64,000 nucleotides of DNA, from contig NZ_CP043727.1 of the NCBI RefSeq assembly GCF_009831415.1, forward strand, positions 3,596,001-3,660,000, read 5' to 3'. The first letter of the stretch is position 1; each line of letters begins with the position of its first letter. Below, piece by piece: positions 49,413 through 59,579 of this stretch. A program made the position numbers and the translations under genes. The DNA comes from Yersinia canariae (GTDB taxonomy: Bacteria > Pseudomonadota > Gammaproteobacteria > Enterobacterales > Enterobacteriaceae). The notes below the pieces were generated by a model. That model was not told where the DNA came from. It did not search any database and saw only the letters and a program-made list of their open reading frames with translations.

Positions 49413-50777
49413 TTGATTACACATGTCAGCCCACTCGGCTCAATGGATCTGTTATCACAGCTAGAAGTGGATATGCTCAAACGTACAGCCAGCAGTGACC
49501 TGTACCGTTTATTCCGTAATTGCTCATTGGCTGTTCTCAACTCAGGTAGCCTGACCGATAACAGCAAAGAGCTTTTATCTCGCTATGAAACCTTTGATAT
49601 CAATGTGCTTCGCCGCGAGCGCGGTGTAAAACTCGAACTGGTGAATCCACCAGAGCATGCTTTTGTTGATGGTAAAATTATTCGCTCTTTGCAAGCAAAC
49701 CTGTTTGCAGTCTTGCGTGACATTCTGTTTGTGAATGGTCAAATCGTAAACGCCGGGCGTTTCCAACATCTGAATATAGAAAGTTCCAGCCATTTGACCA
49801 ATTTGGTCTTTTCAATTTTGCGTAATGCTCGCGCCCTACATCTTGATGAAGATCCAAATATGATTGTGTGCTGGGGCGGCCATTCAATCAATGAAACCGA
49901 ATACTTATATGCCCGTAAAGTTGGCAGCCAATTGGGTTTACGTGAATTGAATATCTGCACCGGTTGTGGGCCGGGAGCCATGGAAGCGCCGATGAAAGGT
50001 GCCGCAGTGGGTCATGCCCAACAACGCTACAGACAAGGCCGCTTTATTGGTATGACCGAGCCGTCAATTATTGCAGCAGAGCCACCAAACCCGTTAGTCA
50101 ATGAGCTGATTATCATGCCAGACATTGAAAAGCGGCTGGAAGCCTTCGTCCGTATCGCCCATGGCATCATTATTTTCCCTGGCGGCGTGGGGACGGCAGA
50201 AGAGTTACTCTACTTGTTAGGTATTCTGATGAACCCGCATAACAGTGAGCAGGTTTTACCCCTGATCCTGACGGGCCCTAAAGAGAGCGCAGATTACTTC
50301 AGAGTCGTGGACGAGTTCATCATGAACACTCTCGGTGATGAAGCGCGTAAATATTACCAGATAATTATTGATGACCCGGATGAAGTCGCCCGTCAGATGA
50401 AGAAAGCGATGCCATTGGTGAAAGAGAATCGCCGTAATACTGGTGATGCTTATAGCTTCAACTGGTCTATTCGTATTGAGCCTGATTTGCAGCATCCTTT
50501 CGAACCGACCCATGAGAATATGGCCAATCTGGACTTGTCCCATAATCAAGCACCAGAGAAACTGGCCGCTGCATTGCGTCGTGCTTTCTCTGGTATTGTG
50601 GCAGGAAATGTCAAAGAGGTGGGGATCCAGGCAATTGAAGCTCACGGGCCATTCAAATTGCACGGTGATCCATTACTGATGAAGCATATGGACCTGTTGT
50701 TACAGGGTTTTATCGCTCAATCCCGGATGAAGTTACCGGGCAGTGCTTATACACCTTGCTATGAAATCTGTAGTTAA
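49413..50777 (+). CDS. ppnN: Nucleotide 5'-monophosphate nucleosidase PpnN
   Basis: A 454-residue LOG-family enzyme that hydrolyses purine and pyrimidine nucleotides to base and ribose-5-phosphate and is activated by (p)ppGpp in E. coli. The Rossmann-like core has [23 protein letters not shown] and the [15 protein letters not shown] motif. The start is TTG with AAAGGAG upstream. The old annotation 'lysine decarboxylase' comes from the shared motif and is wrong. Confidence 0.95.
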   Translation: MITHVSPLGSMDLLSQLEVDMLKRTASSDLYRLFRNCSLAVLNSGSLTDNSKELLSRYETFDINVLRRERGVKLELVNPPEHAFVDGKIIRSLQANLFAVLRDILFVNGQIVNAGRFQHLNIESSSHLTNLVFSILRNARALHLDEDPNMIVCWGGHSINETEYLYARKVGSQLGLRELNICTGCGPGAMEAPMKGAAVGHAQQRYRQGRFIGMTEPSIIAAEPPNPLVNELIIMPDIEKRLEAFVRIAHGIIIFPGGVGTAEELLYLLGILMNPHNSEQVLPLILTGPKESADYFRVVDEFIMNTLGDEARKYYQIIIDDPDEVARQMKKAMPLVKENRRNTGDAYSFNWSIRIEPDLQHPFEPTHENMANLDLSHNQAPEKLAAALRRAFSGIVAGNVKEVGIQAIEAHGPFKLHGDPLLMKHMDLLLQGFIAQSRMKLPGSAYTPCYEICS

Positions 50778-50921
50778 AGAATAAATAATTGTCACTTGTC
50801 GCGCTGGTGCTAACTTCTGGCCAACGCGACCTGACAATTGTTTGAGCACCGCCAGGTTCGCTCTTTATAGCAAAAAAGGGGCGATAAAATAGCCCTTATG
50901 GGATAGGTTCTAAAACAGTCC

Positions 50922-51677
50922 ATGCAAATCCACCTTCTTATCGTTGATGCCCTTAATCTGATTCGTCGCATTCACGCAGTGCAAGGTTCACCTTGTGTTA
51001 ATGCTTGTCAGCATGGGTTACAACAGCTTATTTCACATAGTCAGCCAACACATGCAGTCGCCGTTTTTGATGAAGATGACCGCTCAGATAGCTGGCGTCA
51101 TCAATGTCTGCCCGACTATAAAGCGGGCCGCTCACCGATGCCCGATAATCTGCAACAAGAAATGGCGCTTATCCGTGAAGCATTCCATTCATTGGGGGTG
51201 AGTTGCTGGAGTTCACCAGGCAATGAAGCTGATGATCTTGCGGCTACGTTGGCAATAAAAATTGGTGGGGCGGGGCATCAGGTCACCATTGTTTCAACCG
51301 ACAAAGGTTATTGCCAACTGTTAGCACCGAATGTACAGATTCGTGATTACTTCCAAAAACGCTGGTTGGACATGCCGTTCGTAAAGCAAGAATTTGGCGT
51401 GTTACCGCATCAATTACCTGACTACTGGGGGCTTGCCGGCATCAGCAGCAGTAAAATTCCAGGTGTCGCGGGTATTGGCGCAAAAACCGCTGCGCTGTTA
51501 CTGCAACAAGCCAGCAGCTTGGAAGAACTCTATCAGAATCTAGATTCAGTACCGGAGAAGTGGCGCAAAAAGTTGCAACAACATCAGGAAGTGGCCTTTA
51601 TTTGCAAAAAAATAGCAACGCTGAAAACTGATTTGCAATTAACTGGCAATTTGCAGCAACTACGTTTAAGTCAATGA
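50922..51677 (+). CDS. xni: Flap endonuclease Xni (exonuclease IX)
   Basis: A 251-residue 5'-3' exonuclease-family protein. It has ADDLAATLA and [10 protein letters not shown] with the metal-binding acids and the helix-hairpin-helix [14 protein letters not shown]. It lacks a polymerase domain. In E. coli it is separated from ppnN by sdaCB and from rlmM by the fuc genes, both absent here. Confidence 0.93.
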   Translation: MQIHLLIVDALNLIRRIHAVQGSPCVNACQHGLQQLISHSQPTHAVAVFDEDDRSDSWRHQCLPDYKAGRSPMPDNLQQEMALIREAFHSLGVSCWSSPGNEADDLAATLAIKIGGAGHQVTIVSTDKGYCQLLAPNVQIRDYFQKRWLDMPFVKQEFGVLPHQLPDYWGLAGISSSKIPGVAGIGAKTAALLLQQASSLEELYQNLDSVPEKWRKKLQQHQEVAFICKKIATLKTDLQLTGNLQQLRLSQ

Positions 51678-51692
51678 CAGCAGTATAAAAAA

Positions 51693-51716
51693 CTAAGGGG
51701 CCCATCGGCCCCTTGC
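51693..51716 (-). terminator. Intrinsic terminator after rlmM
   Basis: AAGGGGCC pairs with GGCCCCTT around CATC. On the minus strand it is followed by AGTTTTTT, so it terminates rlmM; it may also stop transcripts from xni. Confidence 0.7.
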
Positions 51717-51733
51717 GTATATATCACCAAATA

Positions 51734-52840
51734 TTAAAAACGCTCATCACGGCGGCCGGGTACACCAGACCAAATACGCCGTACATGCACAGTGACTTCT
51801 TCACGGTCATGGTAAAGCTGCTTGGCCTGAATGTGGGCATTGATACCATTCTCTTTTAGCTGCTCATTAATCATTTCCAGATTCTCCGAAACAACTTCAA
51901 AACGTTTTTTCATTGGCAACTTCAGGTTGAAAATCGCCTCACGGCACCAACCATTGACCAACCATTTGATAATAAGTTGGGTGACTTTAGCCGGTTTTTC
52001 TACCATATCGCACACCAGCCAATAAATATTACTGCGCGTTGGCTCATATTTAAAACCGTCCACACGATGATGCGTAACCTGCCCTGTATCCATCAAGCTT
52101 TGCGCCATCAAGCCGTTATCAACGGCCTGAATCATCATACTGCGTTGCACTAATTGATAAGTCCAACCGCCGGGGCAAGCGCCTAAATCAACAGCATGCA
52201 TACCACTGGCTAAACGTTCTTCCCATTCATCCGCCGGGATAAACACATGGAAAGCTTCTTCCAGTTTTAAAGTCGAGCGGCTTGGCGCATCAGATGGGAA
52301 CTTAAGACGCGGGATCCCCATATAGAACGGGGAGTTATTGTTGCTGTAAGAATAACCCACATAACAGCAGCCCGATGCAATAAAGAACACATGCACCACT
52401 GGCCGGTGTGCGTTCTCACGAGCAGACAGAATTTTTTGTTCACGCATTGCGCTACGCAGCGGCACTGTTAACTTACGGCAAAACTTAAGTAACTCTTTGC
52501 TTTCATTGGTATCAGCAACTTCAACCCGCAGCTCACCGGCTTTTTCGACAACACCAACTAACATGCCAACAATAGGAGAGACGCGATCTTCCGGTGGTAA
52601 ATCCTTCAATAACTCACCCACAACCATCATCTGGCGAGCAAAAATCAATTCACGGAATGGCACTTCACGAATTAAACGGTCCGCATCTTCCAACTGATAA
52701 CACTCAAACAGCACATAACCACTGTTTTCTTTCACCCGCGCAAAACCAAAGATTTCAAGCTGTGCTGCTTTGGCGGTAATTTCCGCCGCACACTCTTTTT
52801 CAAAGCCAGAGCGGCAATATAAAGCAATTTTATTATTCAT
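51734..52840 (-). CDS. rlmM: 23S rRNA 2'-O-ribose C2498 methyltransferase
   Basis: A 368-residue SAM enzyme. The N-terminal THUMP-like domain is followed by a Rossmann domain with [13 protein letters not shown] near residue 220. The catalytic K-D-K-E set is spread through the second half ([16 protein letters not shown]). Its ATG overlaps the ygdD stop by 8 bases. Confidence 0.95.
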   Translation of the reverse strand: MNNKIALYCRSGFEKECAAEITAKAAQLEIFGFARVKENSGYVLFECYQLEDADRLIREVPFRELIFARQMMVVGELLKDLPPEDRVSPIVGMLVGVVEKAGELRVEVADTNESKELLKFCRKLTVPLRSAMREQKILSARENAHRPVVHVFFIASGCCYVGYSYSNNNSPFYMGIPRLKFPSDAPSRSTLKLEEAFHVFIPADEWEERLASGMHAVDLGACPGGWTYQLVQRSMMIQAVDNGLMAQSLMDTGQVTHHRVDGFKYEPTRSNIYWLVCDMVEKPAKVTQLIIKWLVNGWCREAIFNLKLPMKKRFEVVSENLEMINEQLKENGINAHIQAKQLYHDREEVTVHVRRIWSGVPGRRDERF

Positions 52841-53234
52841 GGCGTTCTGCCCTTTTTCTTAGACGCAGCGCGCCAATCAACATCAAAACCCATCCCGCCA
52901 GAAAACATACTCCGCCCACTGGCGTGATATATACCCACAATTTCAGGTGTGATAGAGCCAGACAGTATAAACTGCCACTAAAGAGTAGTGTTCCAAGCGC
53001 TAACAAGGCCCCACTCCAGTAAAACCAAATACTTATCTGCCGTTGCATTGCAACAGCAAGTGCCAGAATTGCCAATGTATGGAACCCCTGATACTCAAGC
53101 CCGGTACGAATCCAAGCCATTTCATTCGGCCCTAAAGAGGCGCTCAATACGTGCGCCCCAAAGGCGCCAAAAGCAACATAGAAAAAACCGCTCAGGGCGG
53201 CAAATATCAGCATTAAACGACCATTCATCGCCAT
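52833..53234 (-). CDS. ygdD: DUF423 membrane protein YgdD
   Basis: A 133-residue inner-membrane protein with four hydrophobic segments at about 6-28, 48-64, 70-92 and 98-122. It has the family motif [12 protein letters not shown]. Function is unknown. An ATG two codons in (MNGRLMLI) is an alternative start. It is coupled to rlmM and follows gcvA in the same direction, as in E. coli. Confidence 0.9.
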   Translation of the reverse strand: MAMNGRLMLIFAALSGFFYVAFGAFGAHVLSASLGPNEMAWIRTGLEYQGFHTLAILALAVAMQRQISIWFYWSGALLALGTLLFSGSLYCLALSHLKLWVYITPVGGVCFLAGWVLMLIGALRLRKRAERHE

Positions 53235-53270
53235 TAACCTTAAATTAATATCGCCTGGTAATAATTAAAA

Positions 53271-54188
53271 TTAGTTGTCGTAGCGAAAGCGTAGCTTTTC
53301 CTGCTCACTAGCGGCTCTTGCCAGTATCCACTGACGAAAGGCGGCTATTTTACCCAGTTCTGCCTGACTGTCATGACAAACCAGATAAAAAGCATTTTTA
53401 CTGACCAGCACGTCATTAAACGGGCACACCAATCGCCCCGCTTCAATCTCAGATTGAGCCATAACGTTATTCACCAACGCAATACCTTGCCCATGAACAG
53501 CGGCCTGAACCACCATCGCACTGTGGCTAAATATCGGGCCTTGCTGCACATTAATCTGTGGCACACCCAATTGGCGGGTGTATGCCATCCAATCTCGGCG
53601 GGAAGTATCATGCAACAGGGTGTGATTAGCCAGATCTGCCGGTACTTTTAATCCATTCTCGCCCATTAACAGGCTGGGAGCGCAGACAGGGAGCAAAAAT
53701 TCGGCATACAGGCGCTCAGTCCGCAAACCGGTCCAATTTCCGCGACCATAAAATATCGCCACATCTACATCATCGGCAAGTTTATCCTCTTCCCGGTCTA
53801 CCGCCTGAATCCTGACATCAATGCCCGGATAAGCAGCATTAAATCCAGAGAGACGGGGAACCAACCATTGAATAGCAAAACTGGGGGGAAGGCTGACAGT
53901 CAGAGCGCCTTTCGCACTGCGGGCTTGCAGCTTGCGAGTCGCTTCATTGATAGAGGTAAAAATCTCTTTGATGTCGAGGTAATAACTCTGACCTTCTTCG
54001 GTCAGCAGCAAAGAACGATTACGACGGCGGAACAGTTTTAGTCCGAGAAAATCCTCCAGTGACTTTATCTGGTGGCTAACAGCAGCTTGTGTGACAAACA
54101 ATTCATCAGCGGCTTTAGTAAAACTCAGGTGGCGTGCGGCCGCATCAAAGACCCGCAAGGCATTCAGTGGTGGTAATCGTTTTGACAT
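53271..54188 (-). CDS. gcvA: LysR-type regulator of the glycine cleavage system
   Basis: A 305-residue transcription factor that activates gcvTHP and gcvB when glycine is high. The N-terminal helix-turn-helix (residues 6-65) contains LSFTKAADELFVTQAAVSHQ, and the effector domain follows. It diverges from gcvB; this head-to-head pair is conserved from E. coli. Confidence 0.95.
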   Translation of the reverse strand: MSKRLPPLNALRVFDAAARHLSFTKAADELFVTQAAVSHQIKSLEDFLGLKLFRRRNRSLLLTEEGQSYYLDIKEIFTSINEATRKLQARSAKGALTVSLPPSFAIQWLVPRLSGFNAAYPGIDVRIQAVDREEDKLADDVDVAIFYGRGNWTGLRTERLYAEFLLPVCAPSLLMGENGLKVPADLANHTLLHDTSRRDWMAYTRQLGVPQINVQQGPIFSHSAMVVQAAVHGQGIALVNNVMAQSEIEAGRLVCPFNDVLVSKNAFYLVCHDSQAELGKIAAFRQWILARAASEQEKLRFRYDN

Positions 54189-54280
54189 GAATTGGATACT
54201 TTTTTATAACGGCTCACTTTCAAGTGAAACCCTTTGTTTACTTATTAGTTTTTATAATCCGAGACATTATAAATTGTCCG

Positions 54281-54309
54281 TTGATGATGCGCCAGCAAAT
54301 ACCTATAGT
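54281..54309 (+). promoter_or_regulatory. gcvB promoter
   Basis: -35 TTGATG (54281-54286) and -10 TATAGT (54304-54309) are 17 bp apart, and the -10 ends 6 bases before the presumed first base of GcvB at 54316. GcvA and GcvR control is expected from the family; the binding sites were not resolved. The rest of 54189-54315 is the gcvA/gcvB regulatory gap. Confidence 0.8.
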
Positions 54310-54315
54310 GACGGC

Positions 54316-54520
54316 ACTTCCCAAGCCGGAACGAAAAGTAGGTTTAGTATCCAGGTACTGAAATGCTTTTGGCTTTGTGGTTGTGATGTTGTGTTTGCAA
54401 ATGGTCTGGTGTACCAGACATAGTAGCTAAGCTACTGTTTTTTTTTCACTTCCTGTACATTTACCCTGTCTGTCCATAGTGATTTTATGCAGCACCGCTA
54501 TTTTTGCGGTGCTTTTTTTT
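54316..54520 (+). ncRNA. gcvB: GcvB small regulatory RNA
   Basis: A 205-nt Hfq-dependent sRNA that represses many amino-acid and peptide transporter mRNAs. It begins ACTTCCCAAGCCGGAACG and contains the G/U-rich R1 seed at 54375-54396 and the conserved CACTTCCTGTACATTTACCC block. It ends with the hairpin AGCACCGC/GCGGTGCT plus eight T. An internal hairpin AGTAGC/GCTACT followed by about nine T (54422-54446) could give a shorter form. The location beside gcvA matches E. coli. Confidence 0.96.
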
Positions 54521-54647
54521 ACCCTATTTTCAGAGCTTAAATGTAAGCACCACTTTGTATTGCACAGAGTTAAGCTTAAATTTAAGTTGTTGCAGAGGGT
54601 TTCTAAGCCGGATCAGGCTTCTTTTTCAGAACAACTTCGCGGCTTAA

Positions 54648-54869
54648 CTACTTGCCCTCAGCCATTTCTTTGACTTCTGAACGATTAATTTGCTGTTCGG
54701 TGCCATTGGCGTCGATGTAGCTTATCATCCCAGTGTCATCATCTACTTTTGGTTTACCATCAGCAACGATAGTGCGACCATCATTCGTGTGCATTACATA
54801 GTTGCTTGAACACGCTGCTAAGGTAAAAGTGAGCATAAGTGCAGAAATTACGGCAGCTGTCTTTTTCAT
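54648..54869 (-). CDS. ygdI: DUF903 family lipoprotein (YgdI/YgdR)
   Basis: A 73-residue lipoprotein. The signal peptide ends LAAC with Cys20, and the SH3-like mature part starts SSNYVMHTNDGRTIVADGKP. AAGGAGT lies upstream of the ATG at 54869; the frame to 54956 is not conserved. Function is unknown. It lies between gcvB and csdA as in E. coli. Confidence 0.92.
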   Translation of the reverse strand: MKKTAAVISALMLTFTLAACSSNYVMHTNDGRTIVADGKPKVDDDTGMISYIDANGTEQQINRSEVKEMAEGK

Positions 54870-55051
54870 GTGTGACTCCTTGCAGATTAAAATGCTAAAA
54901 AAATCGTTTCCATTACCAGACAAATGGTTATGCCCGTTACTATTCAGCATAACCATCTTGTGACATATTGCCAGTTATCAGGGCCATTAGCGGGCTAATT
55001 ATGGCTAAAATGAGACAGTTCCGAAGTGAACCAAAGGATGCGAACAACAGA

Positions 55052-56257
55052 ATGAAGTCTTTTAATCCAACGGATTTTCGCCAGGAATTCCCGGCAATTA
55101 ACGATGAAATAATTTATCTGGACAGCGCAGCGACCGCCCTGAAACCGCGCGCCATGATTGAAGCTACCCAGTTGTTTTATCAGCAAGACTCCGCAACAGT
55201 GCACCGCAGTCAGCATCAATCGGCATTATCATTGACAGTTCGCTTTGAAGAAACCCGCCAGCAGGTAGCAGACTTTATCAATGCGCCAGACGCAGAAAAT
55301 ATTGTTTGGACACGGGGCACCACAGAAGCCATTAATCTGGTAGCGCAAAGCTATGCTCGCCCTCGCCTACAAGCTGGGGATGAAATCATTGTCAGCGAAG
55401 CAGAACATCATGCCAACTTAATACCCTGGCTTATGGTTGCAGAACAAACAGGTGCCAGAATAATTAAGTTGCCTATTGGCCTCGATCATCTACCTGATTT
55501 ACAACAATTACCGCAGTTATTAAGCACTAAAACCCGCATATTAGCGCTTGGCCAGATGTCTAACGTCACGGGTGGCCGCCCACAATTAGCCGAAGCCATT
55601 GAACTCGCCCATCAATATGACTGCATCGTCATGGTAGATGGCGCACAAGGAATTGTGCATAGCCCGGCGGACGTTCAAGCCCTTAATATTGATTTTTATG
55701 CCTTTTCTGCCCACAAATTGTATGGGCCAACGGGGATTGGCGTACTGTATGGCAAGGCCGAATTACTGAAAGAAATGCCCGCATGGCAAGGCGGTGGCAA
55801 AATGCTCACGCATGCCTCATTTGGCGGTTTTACGCCCCATGAAGTGCCTTACCGCTTTGAAGCCGGCACTCCAAATATTGCGGGTGTGATTGGTTTATCG
55901 GCGGTGCTCAGTTGGCTGGAACATATTGATTTGGACGAAGCCGAAATCTATAGCCAAAGTCTGGCAACACTGGCGGAGCATAAGCTGGCTAAATTACCGG
56001 GTTTTCGTAGCTTTCGTTGTCAGCAATCAAGCCTGTTAGCATTCACTTTTGATGGTGTTCACCATAGTGACTTAGTGACATTATTAGCAGAGCAAGGTAT
56101 CGCGCTACGCGCTGGGCAGCATTGTGCGCAACCCTTAATGGCGGCACTGGGAGTCAGTGGTAGTCTGCGTGCTTCATTTGCACCATACAATACAGAAAAT
56201 GATGTTGAAATGTTGTGTACGGCGATCGGCAAAGCTCTGGAATTGTTGCAAGATTAA
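55052..56257 (+). CDS. csdA: Cysteine desulfurase CsdA
   Basis: A 401-residue PLP enzyme taking sulfur from cysteine and passing it to CsdE and TcdA. The PLP lysine is in FSAHKLYGPTG and the persulfide Cys in RAGQHCAQPL. The ATG at 55052 (MKSFNPTDF) matches the E. coli start and length; the frame opens at 54968 and an upstream ATG at 55001 cannot be excluded because no strong ribosome site decides it. It is followed by csdE. Confidence 0.93.
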   Translation: MKSFNPTDFRQEFPAINDEIIYLDSAATALKPRAMIEATQLFYQQDSATVHRSQHQSALSLTVRFEETRQQVADFINAPDAENIVWTRGTTEAINLVAQSYARPRLQAGDEIIVSEAEHHANLIPWLMVAEQTGARIIKLPIGLDHLPDLQQLPQLLSTKTRILALGQMSNVTGGRPQLAEAIELAHQYDCIVMVDGAQGIVHSPADVQALNIDFYAFSAHKLYGPTGIGVLYGKAELLKEMPAWQGGGKMLTHASFGGFTPHEVPYRFEAGTPNIAGVIGLSAVLSWLEHIDLDEAEIYSQSLATLAEHKLAKLPGFRSFRCQQSSLLAFTFDGVHHSDLVTLLAEQGIALRAGQHCAQPLMAALGVSGSLRASFAPYNTENDVEMLCTAIGKALELLQD

Positions 56258-56312
56258 GTGCCTATAGAGAACTATTTAGATAAATATCAACTGGTTATAA
56301 CACGAGAATATC

Positions 56313-56750
56313 ATGATTGCTCCACACCCTTTTGGTCGCGATATCACTGCTACGAAGTTACTTGAGATGTTTAGTGCTCATAAACAGTGGGAAGATCGCT
56401 ATCGCCAGTTAATCTTGCTGGCCAAGCAACTCCCACCATTGCCAGAATCATTGAAGCAAAATGAGCTGGAGTTGACGGGGTGTGAAAACCGAGTCTGGCT
56501 GGGGCATGAGTGCTTGCCAGATGGCCGTTTACATTTCTACGGCGACAGCGAAGGCCGCATTGTTCGTGGGCTGCTGGCGGTTATTCTCACCGCCGTAGAG
56601 GGTAAAATGCCACAGCAAATATTGACGGAGGATCCTTTGGCATTGCTTGACCAATTAGGATTACGGCAGCAATTAAGCACATCGCGCGCCAGCGGTTTAC
56701 AGGCACTGGCGCAGGGGATACGGGCGATTGCCACTCAATATGCGCCGTGA
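56313..56750 (+). CDS. csdE: Sulfur acceptor protein CsdE
   Basis: A 145-residue SufE-family protein that takes persulfide from CsdA. The acceptor Cys57 is in LTGCENRVWLG. The family blocks DRYRQLILLAKQLP and SRASGLQALA are present. It lies 55 bases after csdA and is convergent with tcdA, which acts in the same sulfur system. Confidence 0.95.
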   Translation: MIAPHPFGRDITATKLLEMFSAHKQWEDRYRQLILLAKQLPPLPESLKQNELELTGCENRVWLGHECLPDGRLHFYGDSEGRIVRGLLAVILTAVEGKMPQQILTEDPLALLDQLGLRQQLSTSRASGLQALAQGIRAIATQYAP

Positions 56751-56753
56751 CGG

Positions 56754-57563
56754 TCATTGCCCCTGACGGGCGGCTTTTGCCATCATTTTTTTCAATGCAT
56801 GAGACACCGCAACAAAGCCAAATGTCGCGGTGACCATCGTTGCCGAACCAAAACCTGAAGTACAATCCATCTTCTTCGGCCCTTCGGCAGTGCTGCGCGA
56901 TGCGCATACCGAGCCATCACTCTGCGGGTAAACTAATGGTTCGCTGGAGAAAACGCAGTCGATCCCCAATTTGCCTTTGCTATTTTTCACCACGTTAAAA
57001 TCACTTTTCAACCTTTCACGCAACTTCGCCGCTAAAGGGTCCTGAATCGTTTTCGCCAAATCCACCACTTCAATGCGAGTCGGGTCGATTTGCCCACCAG
57101 CTCCTCCCGTCGTCACCACTGGGATTTTATAACGTCGGCAATAGGACAGTAGTGCCGCTTTGGGGCGAACACTATCAATAGCATCAATAACATAGCTAAA
57201 GTTTTTATCTAAAAGCTCTGCAACATTATCCGCAGTAATAAAATCATCAATACAAGTTACCTGGCATTCAGGATTGATGGCCAGAATACGTTCCGCCATA
57301 ACGGCTGTTTTAGCCTGTCCGACATGGTTCCGTAAAGCATGGATCTGGCGATTGGTATTAGTGACGCAAACATCATCCATATCAATCAATGTAATCGCGC
57401 CAATCCCCGTACGCGCCAGTGCTTCTGCCGCCCATGAACCCACGCCACCAATACCGATGACACAAATATGCGCCTGCGAAAAAAGTGTCAGCGCCTGCTG
57501 CCCATACAGGCGAGCAATACCACCAAATCGCTGTTGGTAAGCTTCAGAATGGGCGGTGCTCAT
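56754..57563 (-). CDS. tcdA: tRNA threonylcarbamoyladenosine dehydratase
   Basis: A 269-residue E1-like enzyme that converts t6A37 to cyclic ct6A37 with ATP. The nucleotide-binding motif GIGGVGSWAAEALARTGIG is near 35-53, followed by DMDDVCVTNTNRQ and TGGAGGQIDPT. The ATG at 57563 matches E. coli; the frame extends 16 codons upstream. Also called csdL or ygdL. TrmO, which modifies the same base, is encoded near 10.3 kb in this window. Confidence 0.94.
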   Translation of the reverse strand: MSTAHSEAYQQRFGGIARLYGQQALTLFSQAHICVIGIGGVGSWAAEALARTGIGAITLIDMDDVCVTNTNRQIHALRNHVGQAKTAVMAERILAINPECQVTCIDDFITADNVAELLDKNFSYVIDAIDSVRPKAALLSYCRRYKIPVVTTGGAGGQIDPTRIEVVDLAKTIQDPLAAKLRERLKSDFNVVKNSKGKLGIDCVFSSEPLVYPQSDGSVCASRSTAEGPKKMDCTSGFGSATMVTATFGFVAVSHALKKMMAKAARQGQ

Positions 57564-57622
57564 AGACTTGTTACCTTCATCACTTATTACCTTTATTACC
57601 TGGAAAAACAATACGAATACAA

Positions 57623-57642
57623 AAGCGGCCAGTTGGCCGCCT
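57623..57642 (-). terminator. Intrinsic terminator after mltA
   Basis: GCGGCCA pairs with TGGCCGC, with TTTTG following on the minus strand. It lies between mltA and tcdA. Confidence 0.65.
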
Positions 57643-57678
57643 GAGAAAGTGTAGAATCAATCACATCAAACGGCCGGT

Positions 57679-58851
57679 TTATTGGCCCTGATTTTTCACC
57701 AATAGTGAAGAACTATTACCGAATGGGGCCGCAGTTTTACCCCCCTGATAAGCAGTAAACAGCGGCCCGTTGCTTTGTGCATTTTTCAACACCCAAACCC
57801 GGCCATAGTGGTTGTAGAAACCTGCAGCTTGGCCCGCTTCGTGGCCAATCCCTTGATAGATATCAAAATGTTGGCCTTTAATTGCGCCCCCGACATCCAG
57901 CGCCACCATCAACCGCATCTGATATTGGCCGGTGAATTTCCCCTTATCGTCTAATAAGGGAACTTCAGCTAATAATGTGGTACCCGGTGGAATCAGGGAA
58001 CGATCGGAGGCAACAGAGGCTTTAGCAATTAATGGGACGGCGCTGGCCCCTTTCACCGGTGCATACATTTCCGGTTTGAAGAAAACAAACGACGGATTCT
58101 GCTCTAACAGCTCTCTGACTTCAGCTTCGCTGTGCGTCTCAGCCCAATGGCGGATAGCTTGCATCGACATATCTGCTTTGGCCACTTCACCGCGGTCAAT
58201 CAGTACCTTGCCGATACTGCGATAAGCATGGCCGTTTTTACCCGCATAGCCGAAGAAGGTTAGTGGTCGTCCATCACCATAATCAACATAACCGCTGCCC
58301 TGCACTTCCATCATAAAATTATCCACCAGCGAATTGGTGTACGCGATAATTAAATTGCGGTTATCCAATGCGCCCGAATATATAGCAGCACGATCCGGCA
58401 GACGGCGCTTTCCTTTCGCGGGCATTCGATAAAGTGGATGGCGAAATTCACCTTGCGGGGTATAGCGGGCCTGAAGCACTGGGGTGTAATAACCGGTAAA
58501 TTGCACATTACCGAAATTATCCACTCCCTCCATCTGATAGGCATTCAAGCCAAACAGACTTAACTTACTGGTATCTGCTCCGGCTAACATCCAGTTTTCT
58601 ACTGCACTGAATGTACTGCTGTTACGGTTATACAGACCCGGTGAAGATTGATTAATCACTTTCACCTGGTCAGAAAAATCCTTGGCGTTGACTGGCTTAC
58701 CTGTTGCGTGTGGTTCATTCACCAATTCCAGTGGATGCTCCAGACGCCCATCTTTATATTGTTGCCCGCGATCGGTTGGCCGAGATTGGCAACCAGCCAG
58801 AACAGCAATCATTATTCCACTCAGTAGGTATTTGCCCCAACGACTTGTCAT
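57679..58851 (-). CDS. mltA: Membrane-bound lytic murein transglycosylase A
   Basis: A 390-residue outer-membrane lipoprotein that cleaves glycan strands to 1,6-anhydro ends. The lipobox LAGC puts the acyl Cys at 21. The MltA domain includes QFTGYYTPVLQARY, and the C-terminal 3D domain has LDVGGAIKGQHFDIYQGIG with the catalytic Asp. It is somewhat longer than E. coli MltA (365). Confidence 0.95.
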   Translation of the reverse strand: MTSRWGKYLLSGIMIAVLAGCQSRPTDRGQQYKDGRLEHPLELVNEPHATGKPVNAKDFSDQVKVINQSSPGLYNRNSSTFSAVENWMLAGADTSKLSLFGLNAYQMEGVDNFGNVQFTGYYTPVLQARYTPQGEFRHPLYRMPAKGKRRLPDRAAIYSGALDNRNLIIAYTNSLVDNFMMEVQGSGYVDYGDGRPLTFFGYAGKNGHAYRSIGKVLIDRGEVAKADMSMQAIRHWAETHSEAEVRELLEQNPSFVFFKPEMYAPVKGASAVPLIAKASVASDRSLIPPGTTLLAEVPLLDDKGKFTGQYQMRLMVALDVGGAIKGQHFDIYQGIGHEAGQAAGFYNHYGRVWVLKNAQSNGPLFTAYQGGKTAAPFGNSSSLLVKNQGQ

Positions 58852-59024
58852 TTCACGCCTTCTCTTACTTATTTTTATCTACCGGCGAACGATAACAAAC
58901 GCCTATAGATAAAGGAATCCGCATGCAGAAAAAAATCCCTGACGCTGTTGTGGGGAAAAAGGAAACAGATAGTTGATAAATTAATCGAAAAAACCTATTT
59001 ACCTTAATTAAGTGGTAAAACTAC

Positions 59025-59052
59025 TTGCAACAGATCTCATCCAGCGTATAGT
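59025..59052 (+). promoter_or_regulatory. Promoter of the initiator tRNA operon
   Basis: -35 TTGCAA (59025-59030) and -10 TATAGT (59047-59052) are 16 bp apart, followed by a GC-rich GCGCTC discriminator typical of stable-RNA promoters. The first tRNA starts 14 bases after the -10. Confidence 0.8.
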
Positions 59053-59065
59053 GCGCTCAATCGGA

Positions 59066-59142
<77 letters not shown>

Positions 59143-59245
59143 ACCGATACTGGCTACCAGCAGTGTCAAATGTCGTCCGATAGTCTTGAAAGTTAAGGCG
59201 AATTAGGTAGAATAGCAGTTCAGCAGTACAATATGTAGTGACGGA

Positions 59246-59322
<77 letters not shown>

Positions 59323-59375
59323 ACTACATAACTCAGTAATAAAAGCAGTAAGATAGAAAATAGCATTAAGACGGA

Positions 59376-59452
<77 letters not shown>

Positions 59453-59481
59453 ATTCTTAATCAATTTTATATCACCATCAG

Positions 59482-59503
59482 ACACCCTCAAGGGTGTTTT
59501 TTT
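59482..59503 (+). terminator. Terminator of the initiator tRNA operon
   Basis: ACACCCT pairs with AGGGTGT around CA, followed by seven T. Confidence 0.85.
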
Positions 59504-59579
59504 GTTTCTGGCTTTCCCTCCCAAAGCAAGGGCGACTCGGCCCCTGCAGTATAATATTCTCATAGCTGTGCCCAATGTA

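Noticed and set aside
49413..50777. Lysine decarboxylase or cytokinin (LOG) annotation for ppnN
   Set aside because: The PGGVGTAEE motif is shared by the LOG superfamily, but full-length similarity and length match PpnN nucleosidase.
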